DNA of 64,000 nucleotides. It comes from Aquimarina sp. MAR_2010_214. Lineage in GTDB: Bacteria; Bacteroidota; Bacteroidia; Flavobacteriales; Flavobacteriaceae. Shown here piece after piece: positions 36,911-47,824 of the stretch; within the stretch, counting starts at the first letter, position 1; each line of letters opens with the position of its first letter. Where the stretch lies: the NCBI RefSeq assembly GCF_002846555.1, contig NZ_PJMS01000001.1:2666001-2730000 (forward strand), read 5' to 3'. Both the position numbers and the translations under genes were made by a program. Under the pieces are notes generated by a model. It saw only the letters and a program-made list of their open reading frames with translations, was not told the DNA's origin and ran no database searches.

Positions 36911-39898
36911 TTAAAATGATAACCCTATGTTTAATCCTATACTTCTGGTAGATGGTGCACCAAAAACATCAACACCTTGTAATCCGTTACCAGTACTTAA
37001 TGTAACATTCGGATCATAAGGAGCATCCTTAGAAATAAAGAAAAGGTTCCTACCGATTAAAGAGGCTCTAACTGCATTAAAGAAACTACTTTCTTTTAGG
37101 TTAAATGTATACCCTAAAGAAACTTCGGCTAATCTAATATTAGTAGCATCATACACATATTCGCTGGTAAACCCATTTCTACCTCCAATTTGAGCGTAGT
37201 ATTCTGATGCAGGAATTTGTACTGAAGAATTTGTTCCTTGATCAAAAATAGTAACGTTTCCAGTTCGATTAGTATTACCTAGCTGATCTACTACAGCTTC
37301 TGTCATACTCATTACTTCACCTCCAAATTTCCCATCAATTAAGAAACCAAGTGTTATATTCTTATAGCTAAATGAGTTACTCCAACCTAATGTGAAATCT
37401 GGATTAGCATTTCCTAAGAAATCAAGACCATTAGGTAAAGTTTCTCTTGTACTTCCATCATTAACAGCGTCAGCTTGAACAAAATTACCATCAGCAGCTC
37501 TTACTGGTAAACCTTCTGCTGTTTTTAACAATTTTCTACCATAAATGTCACCAAAACTTCCACCTTCTATGATGTATAATCCATAAGCATTAACCCCTGG
37601 ATTTGTTAATTCAATAAATGGACTACTTAATCTAGAATCTAATTCTAGTACTTCATTTTTATTACTAGCAAAATTTACAGTTGTGTTCCAAGTAAAATTT
37701 TCTGTTTCTACAGGTGTTGCAGATAAAGATAATTCGAAACCACTGTTCTCAAAATCACCAGCATTTACAGAAGAAAAATCGCTAATTACACCTGGTATGA
37801 TCATAAACTGATCGATAGTGTTTGTTTTGTAATACCCAAAGTCAAAACCTAAACGGTTGTTTAAAAACTTCCATTCTGTACCGACTTCAAATGATCTTTG
37901 TTTTTCCGGTTTTAGTTCAGATAATGGTAAAGTGTTTGGTGGAATGATTCCTCCTTCTCCTGTTGCTATGGTAAAGATTGGGTTATTGACAAAACTTTGA
38001 ATATCTTTTCCAACTTCTGCATAAGAAGCTCTCACTTTTGCAAAAGAAATAACTTCAGGTAATTCAAACATTTCAGATACAACTCCTGTTAGACCTATTG
38101 ATGGATAGAAAAAAGAATCTGAAACTGTAGAGGACCAATCATTACGAGCCGTAACATCTAGATATACCATTTGTTTAAAACCTAATGTAGAACTTGCAAA
38201 TATAGATTGCACCTCTTTTAATTCTGCTTGTGTTTGGATTAACCTTATACCTGGATTGGCATTAAAATTAGAAAGTGTAAAAATATTCGGTACTTGTAGA
38301 CCTCCGGTAACTCCTGAGTCTAAAAGTATTGATTTCCCGGTATCAAATTTGTTTAAACTTGCTCCGATATTGGCAGTAATATTCCAGTCATCAGATAGTG
38401 ATGTGTTAATAGTAGCTATGAAATCACCATATAGTTGAAGATCTTCAACTTCATTATATAAATATCTTCCGGTTGTAGCTGCTAACGTACCATTAGTCGT
38501 GGCAAACATTTTTCTTTCAAACTTGTAGAAGTTTTTATCATAACTTCCTCTGGTTTTTAGTGTTAACCAATTATTTACTTTGTAACTTAAAGATAAAGAT
38601 AATACTGCTTTTTGATTTTCCTCATCACTGGCATTTCTGTTTAATATCCAATATGGGTTTTGTTCAACATCAGAAGTAGTTCCAAACCAACGTTGCGCCA
38701 TTAGATTTCTTTCTACATTAAACTCTTCAAAAACTTCATAATTACTTAAAGTTTCGGTGTCAGATCGAAAAGCATAAGCGCCTCTTAATGGGTTGAAATA
38801 CAGCGCAGAAACAGGTTTGTTGTGAATGTCTTGTGTCGATAAAATAACATTTGCATCAACTGTTAGTCTGTCATCAAACAATTTGGCAGTTTCTCTAAGA
38901 TTTAATGTGTGTTTTTTTACTTGATGTGTAGGTATCACTCCTTTAGCTTGCGTATTGGCATATGAGAAATACGTTTGTGCTTTCTCACCACCACCAGAAA
39001 CAGATGCCGAATTGATAACGGTAGTTCCAGTTTGAAAGAATGAATCAACATTACGTTCTGTGGCTGGATCAAAATCAATTTGATATGCTACTTCATCTAC
39101 TGTTAAATTAGAAGATACATCTACTTTAAATGTACCAGCTTTTCCTTTTTTAGTAGTAATCAATATAACACCATTAGATCCCTGACTACCATATAATGCA
39201 GAGGCAGAAGCTCCTTTTAGTATACTAATACTTTCAATATCATCAGGATTGATCAAGGATAGTGCATCCCCTCCATCTCTGTTTCCTGCATTATTAATAT
39301 CCCCAAATGTTGAATTAGGTTGGATAGCAGTTGTGTTTAATAATGGAATACCATCTATTACATATAGTGGTTGATTATTTCTGGTAGATGTATTACCTCG
39401 TAAAGTTACTTTTACTGATCCTCCTACACCAGATGAACTTCTATTTACAACAAGTCCTGATACCTTACCAGAAAGACTATTGATAGGGTTAGCATCTTTG
39501 ATTTTTGTTAACTCATCTGCTTTAATGTCTTGCGCAGCATATGTAAGTGATTTTCTGGTTTTCTTAATCCCCAGTGCAGTTACTACTACATCTTCTAATT
39601 GTTCTGCATCTTCCTCTAACTGAACATTTATTACTGTGTCACTACCAACAGTAACTTCTTTGTCTGTCATTCCTAAATAGGAAAATTGAATTACATCTCC
39701 TACTGCTGCAGTAATTGAGTAATTTCCATCAAAATCTGTCTGTACTCCATTTGTAGTTCCTTTTACAATAATATTTACTCCAGGCAGTGGTACACCGTCT
39801 GAAGCTCCTTTTACTGTACCCGTTATTTGGGCCCCCTGCCCAAAACTCATAATAGAAATAAATAATAGAGTGGTAAGGGTTAAAATTTTTTGTTTCAT
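36911..39898 (-). CDS. SusC/RagA TonB-linked outer-membrane transporter
   Basis: I chose the ATG at 39898, which gives the signal MKQKILTLTTLLFISIMSFG; the frame extends 30 residues further up but those are charged and unlike a signal. About 995 residues. Order: CarboxypepD-regulatory-like domain (GTVKGASDGVPLPGVNIIVK), plug (VVVTALGIKKTRKSL, then GNTSTRNNQPLYVIDGIPL), then a 22-strand barrel ending NIGLSF. Energised import of chitin-derived oligosaccharides is inferred from context. Confidence 0.94.
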   Translation of the reverse strand: MKQKILTLTTLLFISIMSFGQGAQITGTVKGASDGVPLPGVNIIVKGTTNGVQTDFDGNYSITAAVGDVIQFSYLGMTDKEVTVGSDTVINVQLEEDAEQLEDVVVTALGIKKTRKSLTYAAQDIKADELTKIKDANPINSLSGKVSGLVVNRSSSGVGGSVKVTLRGNTSTRNNQPLYVIDGIPLLNTTAIQPNSTFGDINNAGNRDGGDALSLINPDDIESISILKGASASALYGSQGSNGVILITTKKGKAGTFKVDVSSNLTVDEVAYQIDFDPATERNVDSFFQTGTTVINSASVSGGGEKAQTYFSYANTQAKGVIPTHQVKKHTLNLRETAKLFDDRLTVDANVILSTQDIHNKPVSALYFNPLRGAYAFRSDTETLSNYEVFEEFNVERNLMAQRWFGTTSDVEQNPYWILNRNASDEENQKAVLSLSLSYKVNNWLTLKTRGSYDKNFYKFERKMFATTNGTLAATTGRYLYNEVEDLQLYGDFIATINTSLSDDWNITANIGASLNKFDTGKSILLDSGVTGGLQVPNIFTLSNFNANPGIRLIQTQAELKEVQSIFASSTLGFKQMVYLDVTARNDWSSTVSDSFFYPSIGLTGVVSEMFELPEVISFAKVRASYAEVGKDIQSFVNNPIFTIATGEGGIIPPNTLPLSELKPEKQRSFEVGTEWKFLNNRLGFDFGYYKTNTIDQFMIIPGVISDFSSVNAGDFENSGFELSLSATPVETENFTWNTTVNFASNKNEVLELDSRLSSPFIELTNPGVNAYGLYIIEGGSFGDIYGRKLLKTAEGLPVRAADGNFVQADAVNDGSTRETLPNGLDFLGNANPDFTLGWSNSFSYKNITLGFLIDGKFGGEVMSMTEAVVDQLGNTNRTGNVTIFDQGTNSSVQIPASEYYAQIGGRNGFTSEYVYDATNIRLAEVSLGYTFNLKESSFFNAVRASLIGRNLFFISKDAPYDPNVTLSTGNGLQGVDVFGAPSTRSIGLNIGLSF

Positions 39899-40142
39899 AT
39901 TAATGTGTGTTTTTTGAATGATCTCAAAGTAGTATTTTAATTTTTTAACAAAATTTTTTTTAGACAAACGACGTTGTTTTCGTAACAATCGACATACATT
40001 GATAGATAACGGTTTTTTTGAAATTAGATATTCTTATTTTTTTTGTTTTTCTCTCCAAATTGCCTTACATTTTTCAAAAATTTATGTTAAAAAAGAGGTT
40101 TTAACTAGTAAGATTTATTGATTTTTTAAAAAGAAGGGTAGA

Positions 40143-41162
40143 GTGCAAAAGACTATTAAACGAAAATATCATTTATATTTTTGGATTATTTATTTTTTAT
40201 TCAATGTGATTCGATGGGGGAGTTATTTTAATGATTACTGGTATTCATTAAAATCGAACCTTGTAGAATTTCCTTTACACATCATTTTAGTCTATTTTAA
40301 TATTTATTTTTTAGTACCTAAATACATATTCAAAAAAAAGTATGTGTATTACGTAGTTTTCTTATGTCTCTCTCTAGGGGTTCATTATATGTTTAGGTCT
40401 GGTTTAAATCTATTGTTGGTTACCGAAGATATTTGGCCAGAAGTGGAAGGAAGGCTAGCTCCATTTGGTTTTAATCATATTGTAGCAGTGGCTATAGGAG
40501 AATTGTATGTTGTGGGATTAACCTCTGCAATAAAGTATACAGTTGACTTTTTGATTATGCAAAATAAGAATAGAGATTTAAGTGAATTGCAATATAAAAC
40601 AGAGTTAAAATATTTAAAGGCGCAGATACAACCTCATTTCTTTTTTAATACGCTTAATAGTTTATATGCATTGACGATAAAAAAATCGGATTTAGCACCT
40701 AACCTTGTATTGAAACTATCTAACTTTATGAGATATGTGATTTATGATACTAGCAAAAAAAAGCTCCCTCTTTTGCAAGAAATTGATCATATTGATAATT
40801 ATATTGAACTCGAAAAAATGCGTTACGGTGATCGTGTTGATTCTAGTGTTGATATAAATGGTAATATTGATGATGTAAAAGTAGTACCTATGTTGTTTTT
40901 ACCATTTATTGAAAATGCTTTTAAGCATGGTCTTAAAAATAACGATAGGATGGAGTTATTAATCTCTTTTGAAAGATTTGAAAACGAACTGATATTTATA
41001 TCCAAAAATAATTATGAAGAAGAATCTGAAACCAAACAACTTAACGGAATTGGGATAAAGAATGTTAAAAGAAGATTAGAAATACTTTATCCGAGAAAAT
41101 ATACACTTAACATAGCGCAAAAAAATAATGAATATTCAATTTTGCTTAAAATTCCTATATAA
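40143..41162 (+). CDS. LytS-type sensor histidine kinase
   Basis: 339 residues from a GTG start. Four hydrophobic segments in the first ~135 residues. The kinase core is QIQPHFFFNTLNSLYAL (His165), typical of the LytS/YehU His_kinase family, with an ATPase lobe containing PFIENAFKHGL and GIGIKNVKRRL. It pairs with the LytTR regulator whose ATG overlaps its stop (TAATG). Divergent from susC, so a likely regulator of that operon. Confidence 0.92.
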   Translation: MQKTIKRKYHLYFWIIYFLFNVIRWGSYFNDYWYSLKSNLVEFPLHIILVYFNIYFLVPKYIFKKKYVYYVVFLCLSLGVHYMFRSGLNLLLVTEDIWPEVEGRLAPFGFNHIVAVAIGELYVVGLTSAIKYTVDFLIMQNKNRDLSELQYKTELKYLKAQIQPHFFFNTLNSLYALTIKKSDLAPNLVLKLSNFMRYVIYDTSKKKLPLLQEIDHIDNYIELEKMRYGDRVDSSVDINGNIDDVKVVPMLFLPFIENAFKHGLKNNDRMELLISFERFENELIFISKNNYEEESETKQLNGIGIKNVKRRLEILYPRKYTLNIAQKNNEYSILLKIPI

Positions 41163-41887
41163 TGACAATTAAATGTATCATAATTGATGATGAGCCCTTG
41201 GCAATTGAAGTTCTTGAATCTTTTTTAAAAGAATTCAAGAACATTCAAATCGTTGATACTTTTAAAAATCCAATAGAGGCATTGTCCATATTAGAACAAG
41301 GAGATATTGATGCTGTATTTTTAGATATTAATATGCCAAGGATGAATGGCTTAGAGTTTTTGAAAAGCTTGCAAGAATACCCTCAGGTTATTATTACTAC
41401 GGCATATAAAGAATATGCATTAGAAAGTTATGAGTTAGAGGTTCTTGATTATTTGGTAAAACCTATTTCTTTCAATCGATTTCTGAAATCTATAAATAAA
41501 TTAACAGCAAGACTTGTTACTATAAAGAAACATGAGACTTCTGTGGATTTGGTTCAACCAGCACATATTTTCTTAAAAGTGGATAAGAAATTAGTAAAAA
41601 TTCTTTTAAGTGATATCCTATTTATTGAAAGTTTGAAAGATTATATTAGAGTAAGCACTCTTGAAGATACATTTCTATCTCATAAATCGTTGACTAGTAT
41701 TAGTGAAGAACTTCCTTCAGAAAATTTTATAAGAATTCATAAATCATATACTATAGCTATAGATAAAGTTAAGTCTATAGAAGGGAACCTTGTTGAGGTA
41801 GGAGAAAAAAGAATTCCTATAGGTAGAAATTATGCAGCTCACGCTAAACAACGAATATTAAAAAACAAATCAAATTTATTAAAATAA
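41162..41887 (+). CDS. LytTR-family response regulator
   Basis: 241 residues. Receiver domain with IIDDEPLAIEVL and phospho-acceptor Asp55 in VFLDINMPRMNG. C-terminal LytTR DNA-binding domain (~140-240; FLKVDKKLVKILLSDILFIE ... RIHKSYTIAIDKVKSI). It overlaps the LytS-type kinase by one base. The symporter follows 9 bp later, so this is one operon with transport and NagX genes. Confidence 0.93.
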   Translation: MTIKCIIIDDEPLAIEVLESFLKEFKNIQIVDTFKNPIEALSILEQGDIDAVFLDINMPRMNGLEFLKSLQEYPQVIITTAYKEYALESYELEVLDYLVKPISFNRFLKSINKLTARLVTIKKHETSVDLVQPAHIFLKVDKKLVKILLSDILFIESLKDYIRVSTLEDTFLSHKSLTSISEELPSENFIRIHKSYTIAIDKVKSIEGNLVEVGEKRIPIGRNYAAHAKQRILKNKSNLLK

Positions 41888-41896
41888 AACTCAGTA

Positions 41897-43716
41897 ATGG
41901 AACTTAGTACCTTAGATTATTCAATTATTATATTTTTCTTTTTAACTACTCTGCTTATTGGTATTATAGTTTCGAAAAGGTCTGGTAAAAGCGCATCAGA
42001 ATATTTTTTATCAGGAAGAAGTATGCCATGGTGGCTGTTGGGCTTTTCTATGGTCGCTACTACTTTTTCTACCGATACTCCTAATTTGGTAACCGATATT
42101 GTAAGGCAGGATGGTGTTGCTGGTAATTGGGTATGGTGGGCTTTTTTATTAACAGGATTACTAACTGTATTTATTTATGCCAGGTTATGGAGGCGATCAA
42201 ATGTAAATACAGATATGGAGTTCTATGAACTCAGGTACACTGGTAAACCAGCACGTTTTCTTAGAATATTTCGCTCAGTATATCTAGGTGTTATTTTTAA
42301 TATTCTGGCAATGTCTGGAGTAACATTGGCAGCAATCAAAATTGGGCAGGTAATGCTTGGTTTATCTGCTATAGAAACAGTAGGTTATGCGGCTGTTGTA
42401 ACAGTAATTTTTAGTGCTTTAGGAGGATTTAAAGGAGTGGTTTACTCTGATTTTTTACTGTTTTTTGTAGCTATGGCAGGTGCAGTAGGTGCCGCTTATT
42501 ATTGTGTTAATTTACCAGAAGTAAATGGGTTAGAAAATTTGGTTTCTCATCCTAATGTAAAAGATAAACTTTCTCTGGTTCCGGATTTTGATAATAAAGA
42601 AGCATTGATTTCTTTACTAGTTATCCCACTGGCAATACAATGGTGGAGTTCTTGGTATCCAGGTGCCGAACCAGGAGGTGGTGGATATATAGCGCAGCGA
42701 ATGCTCGCGTCAAAAAATGAAAATCATGCAATTGGTGCTACTTTCTTTTTTAATATCATGCATTATGCAATTAGACCGTGGCCTTGGATTATTGTAGCAT
42801 TGGCTTCTTTAGTAGTATTTCCAGATCTTGCCAGTATACAAGAAGCTTTTCCTGATGTTACTCAGGATAAACTTGGACATGACCTTGCATATTCTGCAAT
42901 GCTTACAAAATTACCAAGTGGGCTTCTGGGGTTGTAGTAGCATCTTTGATTTCTGCTTATATGTCTACAATATCAACACATTTAAATTGGGGAGCATCTT
43001 ATATAGTCAACGATGTATATAAACAATACGTTAATAAAGATGCTACAGAAAAAGCTCAGGTAAATATGGGACGGATCGCTACAGTTATATTAATGGCATT
43101 AAGTACTTTACTTGCATTAGCACTTACCAATGCAGTTCAAATATTTAAGTATATCTTAATGTTTGGAGCAGGAACAGGATTGATTTTTATTTTAAGATGG
43201 TTCTGGTGGAGAATCAATGCATGGAGTGAGATATCGGCTATGTTTTCTTCTGGTATCATTTCGATTTTAATCAGTATACCATATATGAACGGAATTCTGT
43301 TTGGCTCAGACACGGTAGAAGGAATTTTTCCTTCATGGTTTCAGTTTCCATTAGTGGTATTAATAACGACTATCATATGGATTTCTGTTACTTTCTTAAC
43401 CAAACCAGATGATGATGAGGTTCTTTATAAGTTTTATTCTAAAATTCAACCAGGAGGACCCGGCTGGAGTCGTATATTGAAAAAAGCAAAAAGCGAAAAT
43501 GTTGAGATAATAAACAAACAAGAAAAATGGATGGTACCTTCTGGATTACTGGCAATGGTGCTAGGATGTGTTTTGGTATATGGCGTTCTGTTTTCTATGG
43601 GAAGTTGGATTTATGGAGATATAACACAGGCTATTATTCTAACCACGTTATCAATATTAGCTGGTTTTTTACTTGCAAAAGTTTGGAAACGATTAGGTAA
43701 AAATTTAGTTTCATGA
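41897..43716 (+). pseudogene. Sodium:solute symporter family gene with single-base frameshift
   Basis: Two frames join as one SSS-family transporter: residues 1-346 (41897-42937; SEYFLSGRSMPWWLLGFSMV, WWSSWYPGAEPGGGGYIAQR) and a continuation in frame +2 to 43716 (AYMSTISTHLNWGASYIVND). At about 42925-42936 the first frame reads LPSGLLGL then TAG. Adding one base restores GLLGL-VVASLISAYMSTIS, the expected helix. It could be a real inactivating deletion or a sequence error. Likely role: sugar (GlcNAc) uptake across the inner membrane. Its end overlaps the next gene by ATGA. Confidence 0.8.
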
Positions 43717-44807
43717 TAAAAAAGCAAAGGGTACAATCTGTTGATTTTTTAAGAGGACTCACCATAATGCTTATGATTCTGGTAAATACACCAGGAGATT
43801 GGTCTCATGTATATACACTTTTATTACATGCAGAGTGGAATGGCCTTACCTTGGCAGACTTTGTATTTCCTTTCTTTTTATTCATTGTAGGAATATCCAT
43901 ATCGTTTGTATATAAAGATAAAAAAGGAGATTGGACTATATATAAAAAAATCCTAATGCGCAGCCTAAAATTGGTTGCGCTAGGATTACTTATTAATGTG
44001 TTTTTACCTTATTTTCCGTTTATTGAAACTGAAGCGATACGTTTTCCGGGAGTATTACAACGAATAGGTATTATATTTTGTGTAGCATCTATATTGTATC
44101 TGAATTGTAATAGAAAACAGTTAATTTTTATTGCTGCCACTATTCTTATTGGGTATTGGATATGGTTGGCATATATTCCATTACCTAATGGAGCTTCTCC
44201 TATACTAGAGAGAGGGGTAAATAACTGGGCTAATTATCTTGATTATTTATTGCTTGAAGGACATATTTGGAAACCTGATTATGATCCAGAAGGAATTCTT
44301 AGTACACTACCAGCTATAGTAACAACAATTACTGGGATTTTTGTAGGCGAAATTTTGATGAGTGATACAAAACGGAAGCTTGTTTTATTGACAGTAATGG
44401 GAGGGGGCTTTATGACTATAGGATATTTATGGAGTATCTTCTTTCCGATCAATAAAGTATTGTGGAGCAGTAGCTTTGTATTGGTAACCTCGGGTTATGC
44501 TACTTTGTTTTTAGTGTTATTTCATTATTTTATGGATCATAAAAAACGTGACTTTGGTAGCCTTGTGAAATATGTAGGTGCCAATGCAATTATTATCTAT
44601 TTTTCATCTATGATACTTGCCAAATCTTTTTACTTAATTAAAGTCAACTCACAAACTTCGATACATCAATTTCTGTTTGAAACGTTTTTTGTGTATCCGT
44701 CTATTGATAAACCACTATCTTCCTTTTTTTATGCATTAGTTGTCGTTGCTTTTTATACTCTTTCAGCATATTTTTTATACAAAAAAAAGATATTTATTAA
44801 AGTCTAG
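43713..44807 (+). CDS. NagX-like DUF5009 / heparan-alpha-glucosaminide acetyltransferase-like membrane protein
   Basis: 364 residues, about ten hydrophobic helices. N-terminal VDFLRGLTIMLMILVNTPGDW and FVFPFFLFIVGISISF are the family signature. In Bacteroidota and other bacteria this family accompanies GlcNAc-use genes and is sometimes called NagX. Its biochemical role is not settled. The ATG overlaps the symporter stop (ATGA), so it is translated from the same operon. Confidence 0.85.
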   Translation: MIKKQRVQSVDFLRGLTIMLMILVNTPGDWSHVYTLLLHAEWNGLTLADFVFPFFLFIVGISISFVYKDKKGDWTIYKKILMRSLKLVALGLLINVFLPYFPFIETEAIRFPGVLQRIGIIFCVASILYLNCNRKQLIFIAATILIGYWIWLAYIPLPNGASPILERGVNNWANYLDYLLLEGHIWKPDYDPEGILSTLPAIVTTITGIFVGEILMSDTKRKLVLLTVMGGGFMTIGYLWSIFFPINKVLWSSSFVLVTSGYATLFLVLFHYFMDHKKRDFGSLVKYVGANAIIIYFSSMILAKSFYLIKVNSQTSIHQFLFETFFVYPSIDKPLSSFFYALVVVAFYTLSAYFLYKKKIFIKV

Positions 44808-45364
44808 TTTTAGTAATAATAGTAAAAACAAGATAAAGAATATCATGAGAAATTAAGGTGATTGATGATTAACGTGATTTTAAAGTAATAAAATTTAGAT
44901 AGGTCAAGTGGTTTTTGATAGAAAATTGTATTGATAACAAGTAAATTTTCATTAGAACCCTTGTTATCCATAACTTATTCAGGAGCTATACAATTTTTCC
45001 CTACATCATCTAAATTTCTATGATAAAACCATTCAAATTGACTTTTTTTTTGAATAAAGGCCTTACATCTAACTTAGAATAACTAGAATATTTCGTATTT
45101 AAAAACACTTTTTAATATATATATAATGTTAAATTTTAAAAAATAAAGCTTATTTTTATTAAAATTTGATAGAAAATAAACTTTGTGAGAGTTGTGATAA
45201 TTACCCCCCTTTCTTGTTTTAAATCTACTTAATAGAGAATGTTTTAGGTTTGTTATTCATGGTTGCAATTATCGTGGGTAATGTGATCTAATGGTATTTG
45301 GGTTAATTTTAAATATCGGGCAATGAAATAGCACTCTAAGCTAAAAGGTAAAACAAGACGTTTT
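44808..45364 (+). other. 557-bp intergenic region upstream of hybrid kinase
   Basis: No gene seen. GATAACAAG (44933-44941) and CTTGTTATC (44960-44968) form a 9-bp inverted repeat with 18-nt spacing, possibly a regulatory site. The remainder is A/T rich, including a TATATATATAA run near 45115-45125. Confidence 0.45.
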
Positions 45365-47593
45365 ATGAAAAGAAATATACTCACTTCAATAACTTTTATT
45401 TTAATATTCTTTTTCATTATTAATGTAAAAAAAGTATATGGTTTCTCTTTTGTACAAGAAGAGAATGTTCTAATCCAAAATTTAGATTCTATAGAATATT
45501 GGATTGATCATAGTTATATAAATAATGCTTTTCAAATAATAGATAAAACCGAAAAATTAGCATTAGAGAGTAAAAATAAAAAACATATAGCTCGGGTTTA
45601 TAGATTACGTAGCGGCTTGTATATCTCTGTTCAGGATTTAGAAGGATTTGAAACGTATCTCAAAAAAGCTACAATCTTACAAAAACAAGTACAAGATCAG
45701 TATGGCGAAATTTATTTAGATAATCTCTGGGGGTTATATCATAAAATAGTATCAAAGGATAATGATAAAGCAATTTTTTACTTAAAAAAAGCAATAGATG
45801 GAGCAGAAAAATATAAGTACGAAGAGCAAAGTATTGATATGCTGGTAAATCTAACTTCTGTTTATTATCGAAATGCAGATTGGAAAAACTGTTATGAGGT
45901 CTCTGAAAAAGCCATAGAACTTGCCAAAAAATATCATAAAGATATAAGGTTATTATATCTGTATTATCGAATTGGTACGGCATGCTCAAGAACAAATAGA
46001 TATGATGAAGCGCTTCTTTTCTTTAGAAAAGGAGAAGAGATTGCGAGACGAGAAATAGACTCAGCAAAGACAACCAATTTTTCCAATCATACACTTTATC
46101 TTGCTGGTATTGCTTCAGTATATGATCAAAAAGAAGAATACAAATTAGCAAATGATTACTATAAAGAATTTATTCGAGAGCAATCAGAACAGAATAATAT
46201 TTTTCTTGAAAAGTATGCTAAAGATATAAAAGCATATAAAGAACTTCAGTTGAAACAAAAAGATAATGAAAGGATTCTTGCAGAAAATAAGTACCAACAG
46301 ACTAGATTAAAACTTAATGAATATTTATTGATATCAGGAGGTGTGATTATAGTTATTCTAATTCTTTTGATCTTACTTCAATATAAAAATTCTAGGCTAA
46401 AAACAGAAAACAACTCACTTTTACAAGAGAAAAATGTAGAATTGCTAAAGGCAAAAAATAAAGTAGAAGAAGCTTATAAACAGAAAACATTGTTTATAAA
46501 TAATATAACTCATGAATTAAGAACCCCTCTTCATGCAATAAATGGCATTTCACATTTATTAGAGCATAAAGAATCTGATGAAGACCAGCGAAAAAAGCAG
46601 TTAGATATATTACAATTTTCAGGCAAATATCTATTAAGGTTCATTAATGATATTATTGAATTAAATAGATCAGATGAAGGGTATAAAATTTCTTTGAAAA
46701 AACATCTTTTTGATCCTACCCAATTAATTAATACAATTAAAGAATCTCTCAAATTCTTTATTATTGGAGAAAATAATAATGTTTTTAAATTTCTATTTGG
46801 TGAAAAATTGCCTATGAAACTTTTGGGTGATCCTGACCATTTATCAAGAATTATTATTAGTATTCTTTCAAATACTTCTAGATACATAAATGGAGGTATT
46901 ATAGAGTTTTCTGTAGAACCCTTTTTTACAAAAGAAAATACAAGCACTATTTTATTTTCAGTGAAGAGTGAAGATTTATATTTCCCTAAGGAAAAACAAG
47001 AAGAATTACATAGAGCCTTTATAGAAAACCAATCCGCAATTTTTACTTCTTTGTCTGATGAAAATAATCTGCTTACTCTCGAACTGGTAATAGCTAATAA
47101 ATTACTTCTTCAGTGTAATAGCAAATTAGACTTTATATCCAATGAAATAGAAGGTACAGTTTTTAGTTTTCAAATATCCTTCGAACAAGTAGAAGAGAGA
47201 ATGGAACAAACAGAACATAGTATTAAAAAAAATGAAGATGTAAAGATTTTGGTTGTAGAGGATAATAGGGTCAATCAATTAATTACACGAAAAATCATAA
47301 CTAATTTTGGTTATCAATGTGAAATAGCTTCAGATGGTTATGAAGCATTGAAAATGACAGAAAATAATGATTATGATCTTATTTTTATGGATATAATGAT
47401 GGAAGGTATTGATGGATTTGAAACAACAAAACAAATCCGTAAATCAGATGAAAAAACTCCAATTATTGCCTTGACAGCTATTTCTGAAGCAGAAAATAAG
47501 GAAGACTTTGTAGATGCTGGGATTACCAAAGTGATTAATAAACCTTTTGAACCAGAAATATTACTTGAACAAATTCAATTTACGATATCTTAA
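45365..47593 (+). CDS. Hybrid histidine kinase with TPR sensor and degenerate ATPase lobe
   Basis: 742 residues. Signal peptide; TPR-type periplasmic sensor (~40-300); one TM segment (~321-341); coiled coil; HisKA with NNITHELRTPLHAINGISHL (His383); an ATPase-like region; and a receiver domain (~630-742) with VVEDNRVNQL and acceptor Asp676 in FMDIMMEGIDG. The ATPase G1 box DxGxG reads SEDLYF and the G2 glycines are absent (SDENNLLTLELVIANKLL), so ATP binding is doubtful. It precedes the chitinases by 231 bp and is probably their regulator. Confidence 0.85.
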   Translation: MKRNILTSITFILIFFFIINVKKVYGFSFVQEENVLIQNLDSIEYWIDHSYINNAFQIIDKTEKLALESKNKKHIARVYRLRSGLYISVQDLEGFETYLKKATILQKQVQDQYGEIYLDNLWGLYHKIVSKDNDKAIFYLKKAIDGAEKYKYEEQSIDMLVNLTSVYYRNADWKNCYEVSEKAIELAKKYHKDIRLLYLYYRIGTACSRTNRYDEALLFFRKGEEIARREIDSAKTTNFSNHTLYLAGIASVYDQKEEYKLANDYYKEFIREQSEQNNIFLEKYAKDIKAYKELQLKQKDNERILAENKYQQTRLKLNEYLLISGGVIIVILILLILLQYKNSRLKTENNSLLQEKNVELLKAKNKVEEAYKQKTLFINNITHELRTPLHAINGISHLLEHKESDEDQRKKQLDILQFSGKYLLRFINDIIELNRSDEGYKISLKKHLFDPTQLINTIKESLKFFIIGENNNVFKFLFGEKLPMKLLGDPDHLSRIIISILSNTSRYINGGIIEFSVEPFFTKENTSTILFSVKSEDLYFPKEKQEELHRAFIENQSAIFTSLSDENNLLTLELVIANKLLLQCNSKLDFISNEIEGTVFSFQISFEQVEERMEQTEHSIKKNEDVKILVVEDNRVNQLITRKIITNFGYQCEIASDGYEALKMTENNDYDLIFMDIMMEGIDGFETTKQIRKSDEKTPIIALTAISEAENKEDFVDAGITKVINKPFEPEILLEQIQFTIS

Positions 47594-47824
47594 TAACTAA
47601 TACGCTATACAAACTGATATATTCTTTTTTGTTGATTATTTTTTTATAAAACTGCATAAATTATAATTTTAATATCCATTTGTTGTCGATCTGATGGTTT
47701 TTGTGTGTCAAAAAGTGTTACTCGTATATTTTATTTCTTCAAAAGAACTTAAATATGGTACTTTATTATCTGGTTTCTAAATAACTAAAAGAAAACCAAT
47801 AGCTTAACACAAAAACTTTTAATA

